The notes below the pieces were generated by a model, which did not search any database, was not told where the DNA came from, and worked only from the letters and a program-made list of their open reading frames with translations. The position numbers and the translations under genes are program-made. This document shows, in pieces, positions 12,601 through 24,600 of a stretch of DNA of 64,000 bases. Origin of the DNA: Astropecten irregularis (taxonomy: Eukaryota; Echinodermata; Asteroidea; Paxillosida; Astropectinidae); assembly GCA_963971285.1 (NCBI GenBank), contig OZ020254.1, positions 4,340,001 to 4,404,000 of the forward strand. The letters run 5' to 3'. The stretch's first letter is position 1. Each line of letters opens with the position of its first letter.

Positions 12601-15600
12601 ACATTGACCTATCTTGGTAAGTTTTCTGGGTCCAAGTCCATGGCTCTCAGTATTCATCACTATAGACCCTAATGTAGCTACAGCAGAGTGTTCTATTCTT
12701 AACCCGGCCCAATTTAATGGAATCCGTTATCGATATCAAAAATTCTTCACTTTAACTTTAATAGCAGATTTCTTTTTGCTTATGGTTAGTGTATTTGACG
12801 GGAGAGTGTTCTTTTTGTTAACAGTAAGCAAGAATTTCTGCAGTATGCATAATGACAGCGCATTAGCAGAAAATAATAACAGTTACCCTAGAAATTCTTT
12901 GCTAACCGAAAGTCTTGCTTACGGATTCCATGAAATAGATTTCGCATGTAGCAGTGCTCGTAAGCACAAAAATAGTCCGTAACGGATTCCATGAAATTGT
13001 GCCCTGGTTTATTCTTTTAAAGCTAAGTATATTTTTTGGAGTAAAACACAACAACAACACACTGATAGTTACATAAGTTGCATTTTATTTTCAAGTCATT
13101 GGAAAGTGAACAAAGAAAAGTTGATTAGAGCGGGATTCGAACCAGCGACCACTGGAATACCATACTAGGGTTACCGCCAACATAAGGCTGGATAGCTCAG
13201 TTGGTAGAGCGCCGGTACGGTATTCCGAATCCCGCTCCAGTCAGTTTCTTTTGTGGTTATTTGATGAGCATTTTATTTTTGTCATCATGCAGTGTCTGGG
13301 AAAGGCGAGTCAACCGCTGTAGATTATGACATACATCCTAACGTGTATAGATGCTACTATGAGGACTGCCTGGTCCCTGACGTTCAGCCTCCCCCTGAGG
13401 TCCGACCGGATGATTTCAAGCTCTGGTCTGATGTGGCATCTTGGGACAGCGGGAGTCTTCCAGCTGACGGTGATGATGTCACAATACCTGCTTGTAAGTT
13501 AAGCGATCTTTGGTGGCAGTTTGATTCAAACCTCTACTCACCCACCCCACCCTCCAGAAACCTCCAATCCCCCCTCCCACCCTCCGCTCCCCTGCTCCAC
13601 CTTCCTTCTTCACTTTCTGCCCCTTCCTCCTCCCAACCTCCACCTCTTTACCCCACCTTCCACCTTCCTCCCCCATTCAGTCTGTTTCCGAACCATACAT
13701 CACAACTTGATGCCACAACTACTTCAAAACCTTTTCATCTGCTCTGTATCAGATGGAACACTTGGGGTATAAAAGTTAAAAGACAAGCTTTCTTAGGCAT
13801 AAGTACCAGATTGATCGAACTGCTCCTCTCTGTACACTAGAACAACTCTCAAAGCATATCAACCTTTCGATGAACGATGAATCTTTCGAAAACGATGGAA
13901 TGAACTTGGTATTCAGGTCAGGGAACATGTTCACTGAACACTACCTCTCAGCCAACATCATGAGCCATCGAACACTTAGCTTCTTATAATTTTCCATGAT
14001 GACTAACCTCTTTTCTAGCAACAAGCAATACATTTTTATTGATGTTAAGATATCAATGTTCTGTTTTTGGCCTGTTTTTTTCGTAGCTGTCTGGATGGTT
14101 GCTGACATGCAGCTCCCCACCATGAACAAACTCACCATCTACGGCGGGCTGGAGATCGAAGACACTCGGGATAATAAATTGGAAGCCACCTACATCTTGA
14201 TCCATGGTGGACGTCTTGTCGTTGGGTTCAGTGCGGATGCACCATTCCAGCATAACATGAGGATCGTATTGAATGGTCATCACCTTACCCCTGATCATCC
14301 ATTGCCCAATGGGCCCAATCTAGGAGCCAAATCTCTGGGTGAGTCACTTCTCTTTAATACAATCATCAAATAACCACAAGGGAAACTGACTGGAGTGGGA
14401 TTTGAACCAGTGACCACCAGAATTCTGTACTGAAGCTCTACCAACTGAGCTATACATCCCTATGTTGGCGGTGTCCCCAGTAGTCAATTATCTTTGTTCT
14501 TTTTGCCAGTCGGAAGCCATGAAACAGTTCCAGTGTATAACTCCTGTTATCCTTCATTTTACAACTCCCTTTTTTGCCAATTTTAATTTGCTTAGAATTA
14601 TCATATCGGTAGAGCAGTGACAGATGCATGCTCATAATAAAGGATAATAGATGTTACATTAACAAACGTAACATTAGAACTAAGTAAGGCTTGCGGATAC
14701 ACCATAACACTCTTCTTGGAAGGTGTGTGGTCCTGAGAAGGACCGATGAGAGTAAATGTCTTGACGTTTCGGCCAGTGTGCTCTGGCCATCCTCAGGAGA
14801 GAGAGTGCCAAACAGTGTACATGTAACATTACCACAGTCATTGCCCAACATATTTGAATGTTTCAACTACCTTTAACCACCACCCACATCCTTTGCTTTA
14901 GAGTACAACGCGGCATCATCTGTTGCTCTTTCCCTGTTGGTCTTTCTATAGGTGTATTTGGAGGTCTTGATTTCCACGGCATTCCCCATCCCATCTACTG
15001 GACTCAGCTTGCAGCTCCAGTCTCTCCAGGAGACAGCACCCTGACCGTGACTGATCAGACTGACTGGAAGGTCGGGGATGAGATCGTTGTTGCTACAACT
15101 TCTTACGAGGCCTGGCAGACCGAGACGTTCAGGATAGAAGCAGTCATGGATCCATCTACGTTCCAAATCAACGGAACCTTTGCGTTCAAACATATCGGTG
15201 GGTTGAAATAAATCTTGAAATATTTACCATTTCTAGTTTATGGCCATACCGTTGTTTAGGGGGTACAAATTAATCCAAAAAATGTATTTCGTGAAAAAGG
15301 GTTGTCATCAAACCAGCGGCGTATCTAGAGAAAACGGCGCCCGGGGCAAGCAGTACAATTGCGTCCATAATTCCAACTTCTGATGCCAATGAAAAAAAAA
15401 AAAAATCAGACAATTTGAAATTGGAATCTTTCTTTCTTTGTTCATTGGATTATATTTCCAATAACTTCAACAGTACTACAGGTACCGGTTTTTGCCTTTG
15501 TGTTTTTTGTGGCCCCTAAAAAGAGGTTCTCCTAAAAAGTGGCCCCTCCTAAAAAGTGGCACCCTGGATAGCAAGTTACAATGACTTTGGTGAAATCGAC

Positions 15601-18600
15601 TCCAGCACTAATACATAACCTACAGTGGGTGTAAATGACATTTATAACAGCATCACTCCCAAGCTGATGGTTAATGTGCAAGAGCCCTTTAATAAGGCCT
15701 AAACAAAATGTTTGTGTTGCCCTCAGCGACCGACCATACAATGCCAAAACTTTGGATCGGGATTTTTTTTTTTCCTCCGAGTCCTAAAGTATAAAAACTC
15801 ACAATTTTTGACAGAAAATGTAAGATTTAGCTGTAAAAAAGCGAAAAAAACAAAACAACCCAAGACCGTTGATTTATATGCCCTGGTGACCATGTGTATG
15901 AACGACACAGTATTTATTCTTAAATGTTTGAAGGTCGACCCCCAAAAGATTTTTTTAAAAATGGACCGACCAATCCAAAATTTAAATTTTTCCAATTGAG
16001 GAAAACTTTTTTTTGGCCTAATCCTGAGGTATATTTTGAAGCAGTGTCTTTAGCCAGGGAAATATGAAATTTTGAATGTCCACATGCTATAAAATCAAGT
16101 CAGTGTAATAGACGTACATTTATTCTGTCCTTACATTTTCATTATGACTTCAGCCCACTATACAGCAGACTATATCTTAGCCGCAGAGGTGGGACTTCTC
16201 ACACGCAACATCAGGATTGAAGGCAACGAGTATGACGGCCTCTTCCGGGAGTCTTTTGGGGCTCGAGTCCTCGTTGGTCAATTCTTCCAAGAAGGAGTAG
16301 AATATAAAGGTAAAATATTCAAGCAAATGTTATATGGGTCTGGGCCCAATTTCATGGAATCCGTTACCGTAAAATAATTATCTGCTTTGAGTTCAGCACG
16401 CCAGGCCACAGCACCCCTAATGTCCTTTAAATTAGAAACTTAGACATTATCAAGTAATTTGTTCTGAATACAGGTCAGAAATTCAATCATTTCACAAAAC
16501 ACCAAATATGTGTTTTCCAGGACATGCCCGTTTCTCTAACGTCCAGTTCTACCACACCGGCCAGGAAGGTTGGCCAGACTACTACGACCCCCGCTACTCT
16601 CTGGCATTCCTGGACGTCGGAGTGGTCACCGAAGCTTTACCGTCCTGGATCAAGGGTTGTAGCTTCCACAGCGGCTTCAGTCCGGCCATCGGTGTGTATG
16701 GAACCAATGGACTCCTTGTCATGGATAACGTAGTGCATCACACTGTCGGACCTGGTAGGTTGCAGATGTTGGAAGCATTTTTCTGTTTCACTTGGAAACT
16801 TTCCCAAGACTTTTACATTCTAACGTTAAAGTTTTTACATTCTCTCCTGGACTCATTTCTGTTATCCATCCTCACTTGACTAAAAGTAAAGATCCCCGCT
16901 AAAGATTGAAATGTGAAATCCACGCTAATGTTTACAGGTGTGATTGTATGGGGTGAGGGCAACCAACTGATTCACAACTTGGTGACCCTGGTTGTCTTCC
17001 CTGGCACCTATCAAGATCGATTCGAGCAGGAAAACTTCGTGTGGAACGCCGGTATAGAGATAGACAAAGCAGATGATATTGTACTCATCAACAATACAGT
17101 AGCTGGCTCGGAGAGAGTAGCCTTTAAGATAAAGGGCGAGAAATGTGACGGTGCAGCTACTTGGTCTGGAAATGTCGCTCACTCCACGCTGCACGGTATT
17201 CACCTGTTCCTTACCAGCCAGCCTGAATGTACAACGATTGCAAACTTTCTGGTGTACAAGAGCTGGGATTTTGGTGTCTATTACCAGGTGAGAAAATGTC
17301 TATATGTTGGTGATTGTGGACAAGTGGGGCAATAAAGTATTTGGAAAAGAAAATAGCTTCTACGTACTGCTCCAAAATGATACTTTTGACTTTCAGCAAA
17401 ATGTTCCTGAGTGCTTAAAACCCTAGATTGAAGACATCTCTGCAATATTTCAATGTAAAAATAACATTTTCTAACCCGCTTGTTGCCAACTTGAAAACAG
17501 CCTGTCAGTCGCGTACACTCTTGACGCCTGATTAGTCCGGTGCCCAGACCTAACAGTCTGAACAGATCCAGAATCTTCAGAGTGATTTGTTTTGTTTCAA
17601 TCCTTACTTTAAAACAATGTTAACACATCTTTGTTAACTGTGCTTGTTTTGCCCCATTTCCAGATCAAGTCGAGTGTTAGAATGACCGGACTGACCCTAG
17701 TGGACAATAAGGTAGCGGTCATGCCTCTCGTGATTGGTCCCAACGCACTGACCCATCAAACGGCCGACATCTTCACTGACCTGGAGAATTCCATCATTGT
17801 TGGAGTCAGTGATTCTTTTGACTGTACGGCAGATGCTGTAAGTCTACCACTTAACGTCCAGTTGCATATTGATCAATTGCTATGACTGGTCAACATTTTG
17901 CGGCAAACCCTCCTGAAGACGAACAGATGCACGCTGTTCGAAACTTCGAGAGTTTAAACCAACAATTCTTCTCAGAACCACACACTCACAGAAGAGATTA
18001 CATGGTGTCACCGCAAACCTACTTTATTTAATTAACCTCAACTACTTGTGTATTCTAGGAATGTTTGATTTAAAGTATGTGAGTTTTCCTATTGTCATTT
18101 ACTTGACCTTAGCGTAGCGAGAAAGAAAACTCTCCCATAAAATACACTAACTGTAAGCAAACAAATGCTGCTATCGTAAGTGAAGAAATTTTGCTTTATA
18201 CGGTAACGGATCCCATGAAGTTGGGCCCTGGTCATTTCAGGAAGATTCAATCGATAATGGGAGACTTTGGAGAACCGGTCTTCAAGTCTACAGCGCACGC
18301 GCACGCAATTGTGAGCATGCGCACGTTGTTTTGCGCCTACGCTGTTGTGCGTGCACGTGCGCTGTTGACTTGAAGAGCAATTCTCAAAAGTCTCCCATAA
18401 AGTCCTCAACAATGACACTGAATTTAAATAAATCATTTGTAATGTAGCTGCGGTTTACAAGAATGGAAGTTCAATATTTGTTCATTGTCAACCTTCTGCT
18501 GCAGGTGGAGCCAGAGAATGCCCCTCAGAGTCAGGCCCAGAGAGGCCCTCGGGCCCCTGGGCAGGGCCATGCCGGCTTCGTCTGGGCGACTTTTGTCTCC

Positions 18601-21600
18601 TCAGTAAACCTAGCGCCCAAATTTGCATTTCACCAAGCAGTGAATTATCCGACAATCAACGGCATTAGCAGGCTTGAACGTGAGTACAAGTTCCAACTAT
18701 CGATGATCCATCTTTTAGTTTTGTAGGATTTTCAAGTGAACAGGCTTGAAATGCCGACTATAGGCACCATAACTTTGTTTGAGTCCAAATCCATATCAGG
18801 ATTTCACTTGTGTTTGTATTACACGTCAAATCAAGTATTGGAAATTTGAATAGAAATACTGGCGTAACTAGGGAAAATGGCGCTCGGGGCAAGCGCTAAA
18901 ATTGTGCCCCTAATTCCAACTTCTGATGCCAATGAAAAACAAATCAGATAATTTGGAAATGGAATCTTTCTTTGTTTGTTCATTGGATTAGATTTGCAAT
19001 AACTTCAACAATACAGCTACTTTTTGGTGTTTTTTTTTTTTTTAATTTGTATTTTTTGCGCCCCCTACAAAGTGGCGCCCTGGGCATGTGCTGCACCCCT
19101 ATATGGCACTTACTAGGTATTATATTTTCAATAACAGATGTGATCTTCCGTGGATTTGGCGAGCATTGTGGCAAGACGGACGTGGCTATTATGACCAATC
19201 CAGCCAGCGAGAATGCTCAGCATCCAATGGTCACTTCACATATCACACTGGATAATGTTGATGACAGACGCAAGGTTTATATTCACAGACCAAATGTTTG
19301 GTACGTCCTCTCAGTTACTCATGAGACTTTATACTGAGTCTTGAGTCTCAATTGAGAAGCTTGTTTCGCTGAGTTCAATTTGATCTGAGTCACATTTGCC
19401 CCCGTATGCTCCCATTTTGGCAAGTGCATTAGGCACTCGCCTCTCACCAATGTGGTCCCGGTTCGATCCCAGCTTGGGTCATATGTGAGTAGAGTTGTGC
19501 GTTGGTTCTCTCCTATGCTACAAGGGTTTTTCTCCGGGTTCTCCGGTTTGCCTCCCTCCACAAAAATCAATACTTTTGACCCTCTGACGTGATGTGGGAA
19601 CCTACTTTGTCAGGGTAGCTATCCTGAGCCAGAGATGCATAGGGCCCAATTTCATGGAATCGGTTTATACAGTAAGCAAAAATTCTTCGCTAAAGATAGC
19701 ATACTTTTTTCCTTACGGTTAGTAAGGAGAGTTTTCTTTCTTGCTACTCTAAGCAAGGATAGAAACATACTGTTAAAATATTTCTGCCTGAAATGGTGTA
19801 TTTATCCAGAAATTTGTAAAACAAAGACCCAAAACAGTTTTGACTCGGGGTAAGATCAAAGCCATTCTGTATGTTTTAAACTGAGTCAGGTTTTCGCTAT
19901 TTTCTTGTGACTCAGATGTCTGATTTTCATTCAGGTTTATTATTTCATATAACATGTTTGATCAGACAAAGTGTGAGCTGTGACCTTTACCAATCATGCA
20001 TTATACCTTTAAGAATAACTTTCCAAGTAACAGATTTTTGCTTTATTTTTCTTGATGAATAATTTCAGTACAGTGAATCCATCGGACTGTGTGGACATGG
20101 ACTGTGACGGATTGAAGAAAGCTATGATCAGTGACCTAGACGGAAGCTTGTTGGGTTCGTCAACGCCTGGCACTGTCATCCCTCAGTCTGAATATGAGTG
20201 GAATGGTGATCCTAGACGTGGTCTGGGTGATTACCGCATCCCTAAGGCTATGCTAACTAGACCGGATGGCTCCAAGATTCCTGTGGAGGAGAAAGCTCCA
20301 AATAAAGGTAAGGAGATCTACTCAGTGCTGTGAGACTCGAGACTGGACTCGAGACCGTTTTTGCCGGACGTGGTCTCGGACTCGGACTCGGAGGTTCATG
20401 ACTCGGACTTGTCCTCGAACTCGGCCAAGCCCTATGTTGGCGGTGTCCCTAATATAATCAATTATCTTAACTCTTTACTCACACTCACTCAAAAAAATCC
20501 AATGAAAACCATTTTGGAGTAATTGTAACGTGTATTGTATTTATTTTTTCTGAATATTGTCAGTATATCTAGTTTTTGGAAAGAGTTGGAAAGTTTGGAA
20601 ACTTATTAATCTTGTTGAAATGTACAGCATCATCATGCACCATATATTATATTTAATTTGCAGTTAAAGGCTTGTGCTGTTCCTTACATATTGTCTTTTC
20701 ATTGGATGATTTCATCTCTGACCTTTGACCTTTGAATATTATATATATAGGCATTTACCGTGGTAACAGCAACCAGTGTTCATGGATCGGTGACTGGCAA
20801 GCTTATAATTGTCTCGGCATCGATCACATGATGCTGGTGGTTGAGAGTTTAGACGCCGATACCGAAGTCCGACGCATTTCTCCAGTGGCCGTGTACAGTA
20901 ACGGCTACGTAGACTTAATCAATGGACCCATGGATCACGGATGGTGTAACGGGTGAGTTTCAATCAAAATCAACTGCAGCAAAAGTTCTTTCAGATGTTG
21001 AAAAACATCACTTCTGACGACTCGAAGGTAATTTCATCTACTTTGGTTTTTGTCAAAGAAATGCAGATTCATGGGCAAAAATATCAAGACCAATACAGTA
21101 AATTAAGTCATCTGTGAAATTCCCAGTCCCATACAGTGTCCACTTTTTAAGAAAACAGTGAAAAATGCCCACAGTAGTTTAAAAATCTTTCCACCATTAT
21201 TTTTTATCTTCCGAAGATCAAAATTTCTTTTTTTTCTTTTTGGTCATTGGTTTTACTTTTTTGTGATAAATACAGCATTTCAGGCAGAATAATTTTAACG
21301 GTATGTTTCTACCGTCACCATCTTTATACCTTGTAAGTTATAGGTAAATCTGTAGAGATTTCTGTTTCGGTATATGCGACCAAAGTATGATAGCACCTTT
21401 AAAGTTTGCATTGCAAAATGAGAATACAAAGCCAGGTATAGGCTTGAAAACAAAAATATCATATAAGAATTGGAGATGGAAGAATATTTCTGTCACTTTT
21501 TTCTTTCAAGTACTTTTTTTAATGAATGCGATATCCCAAATAATTTCAAGAAACATTTTCTGGGGCCAATTTCATGCAGCTGCTAAGCACAAAAAAATTG

Positions 21601-24600
21601 CTTAGCACAAAAATGTCTCGTCCAATAAGATAAGCCAACATGAAAAATTCCGTTTGATATTCATGGTCAGCGAAAGAGCCAAAGAACAATCACAAGTGAT
21701 ACACAACTCATGGACATTTTGGTTGTTAATCCTGTTTTTATTAAGACAGAAATTTCATGGTAAGCAAATTTGTGTGCTTAGCAGCTTCATGAAATTGGCC
21801 CCTGATTGACTGTATTGTTTTTTGCCTTGGGGTATAACAGGTACACATGCCAGGAGCGAATCAGCACATTTAACCTGATCATAGCATCTATGTTAGAGTA
21901 TGAGCTCTACTTCACTGGCACCAACCCACAGACAACGCGCTTCCATCTTCTAAATGCTGCCCAGGACCAAGCGGCTGTGATGGGAGTCTGGTACATGAAA
22001 CCTCAACGCTTGGATGTTTACTACCAGGTAAGGCAAGATCGAATCCAACAAGTTATTCCCATGGCTGGATTCGAACCACAAGAGACTGGTGTCAATTACA
22101 TAGACAAGTTGCTGTGGTTTTGTGGTCTTGTGTGTCGTACTCAAGATCTCGTGGTCAATCTACAGATTGTGGGTTCCAATCCAGTCATGGGCCATAAATG
22201 GTCCTTGCGTCCTTAGGCAAGACGCTTTGCTCCTCTTCACCCAGGTATAAATGGGTGCCCGTGAGGGTAGGGATGGCTTTGGGCGCTTGATTAGCCTCTG
22301 TGTGCTTTGAAGGCAGGGGGGCAGCTGTACACTCCCCAGGGAGTTGAGATTGTTTCAGGAATGTAAAATGGGGCCCGATGACCAGGGAAAATAATGGTAA
22401 GCGCCATGATGATCTACGTGGAATGGCGTCATATAAAAAACCTGCTGTTATTATTATTTATATTATTTTAGGGATATAATCATCAATACCAATATTGACA
22501 ACTATATCTGTGTTTTGTGTTTTCTGTGTTTCTCATTATGCCTTTAAATACGGAATATGTTCCAATTTGATCCATCGATCCATTCATGGTTTTGTGTTAA
22601 AAAGGGGAAAGGTTCATCATCTTTTGATAAAAACATTGAAATTATATTAGTATAAATCAAAATTACGGAGAATGGGTACATTCCCATAGACTTGTGCACT
22701 TCAATAAACCCTTCTTTTTTCCCTTGTTAAATAGTAAAAACCTAGCTGAACCAAACTTAATACACAAAGGTTTGCGCTATGCGGATTTAAAAACAAATTC
22801 CAACGATAAAATTCTTGAAATCTAGTTTTTGAGAAAACTTGTTGTATATAGGGAGACATCAAAATTTCTCCCTATACTGACTGATATCAATCTCTTCTAA
22901 ATGTTCACTTTTTAGATGTTAACTTGTCTCCACAATATGCAATTTTAGAAAAGCGTTTTTTTTTTTTATGTATTGATTTTGTCAGAATCGCTATGTGATT
23001 CCAAATAATGCCGACTTTAGTACCGGCGAGCTCATCTGGAAGCCCAAAGATCCTTCCATGCCCGCTGATCAGTACAACCCCTCTCTCACATCCGGCGTTC
23101 CTGGTGAGAATTACTTTGAGCGCGACACGCAGACCCTGTGGGTCCTCGTCAAGGGTCCGGAACCCGTCGAGATCCGCACTACGGCTGTCGTCATGGTCTC
23201 CTTTGGCGTTCCTGCCGTTTCCGTCGACGACTTCTACGAGAACGGGAATCTGGTCAAGAACCTGGCAGCTCTGCTGAAAGTAGACGAGTCTCAGATCCGT
23301 GTCGTTGATGTGATCAGGGAGGCGGGGAAACGAAGACGAAGGCGCCAGTCAGATGGTGAGGGTGAGGTTACCGTTGAGATAGGCCCTCAGCCATTACTAG
23401 AGATAGAGGCTCCGGATTCTCCATTGACTACCTCAGCTCCAACAACAGGTAAGTAGATTTTCCTCTGATGATCTTCCCTTTTCCTTTGAGTTTTAATTGC
23501 ACTGTAATACATTAAATAAATGTTCAGGCTGCTTGGGCAAAACTTTGTGCAGAATCAGGGGTAGGCCTACTAAACAGGTAAACGGGAGGTTGCTGGTTCA
23601 TATCCCCTCCAAGCAGTCTGCTTGTGCGATGTACCCTTCTCAATACAAGACAATTTTGTTTGCCTGGATAAGTTAAAAAATCATAACCTGTATTTAATGC
23701 TTAAAGGTAAGTACAGGATTGGTATCTTACCCAAACAGAAATGTTCACAGATTTACATAGCTTTCAGGGTATGAAGATGGTAGGCCTACTGGTAAAAAAA
23801 CATACTGTTACAACATTTCCACCTGAAATACTGTATTTATCTAGTAATTAGACAAACGAAGACCGGAAACAGTTTTGATCTCAGGGTAAGATCTAAACCA
23901 TGCTTTTAAAATTGAGTCAGAATTTTGCTATTTTCTTGTGATTCAGATGTCGGATTGAGCTCAGATTTTCACAGGTTTATTACTTCATGTAGACATGCTG
24001 GATGAGACAAAGTGGGAGTACTGTTCTGTGACCTTTACCAATTCTGTATTATACCTTTAATAAAAAAAAAAAAAAATTTCATCCATCTATGGCAAAGCAT
24101 CGTCCGAGTCGGAAGTTGCCTTGGATTTTGAAGGGCTGCAGATGGTGGCTTCGCAGCTCGCTAATGCCATGCAGTCTGGAGAACTTGCTGAATATTTCGG
24201 TGTAGTCATCACTGGCATGACGATGACTGAACCTGTTCCTAAGGCCGTTGACCCAACACATGGCATACGAGCTACCAATGAGACAGGAGGGAGCCCTGAT
24301 GTTCCTGAAGGAACTAAACCGTAAGTCTTCACTGTCTTACGGTGTATTATATGCTTGGTTATCGTTATTCTTCCTCTTTCCGCTGGTTCCGAACTTCCTA
24401 ACTATCGTCTATATTGGTTGGTTAGTTGGTCAGTTTGTTTGTTGGTCAGTTTGTTGGTTTGTGGGTAGGGCAGTTGGTCAGCTGGTCAGTTCGTCAGTCT
24501 GTCGGTCGGACGGTTGGTCGGTTGGTCAGTAGGTCGGTTGGTCGGTTGATTGTTTGGTCAGCTGGTCGTTTGGTTAGTCTGTCATTCGGACGGTTGGTTA

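Larger units (their letters stand above)
13293..15197 (+). other. PKHD1L1-like exons 13-15: second G8 domain
   Basis: Residues 1510-1742 in exons 13293-13493, 14087-14338 and 14952-15197. It starts [20 protein letters not shown] followed by TIPA, then [10 protein letters not shown] and [11 protein letters not shown], and ends with YWTQLAAPV and [20 protein letters not shown], parallel to the first G8 module. The codon split across 13493/14087 is T|CT (Ser). Confidence 0.92.

Noticed and set aside
11176..12660. Several 60-110 residue reverse-strand ORFs
   Set aside because: Shadows of the large exon 12 in the opposite direction; no splice sites, no domains.
13190..13250. Possible tRNA gene (A box and B box present)
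   Set aside because: Part of an inverted SINE pair; no complete cloverleaf, and the same sequence recurs at several places with mutations.
22166..22190. Possible tRNA B box
   Set aside because: Flanked by SINE body and ATT tail, so a retrotransposon, not a tRNA gene.
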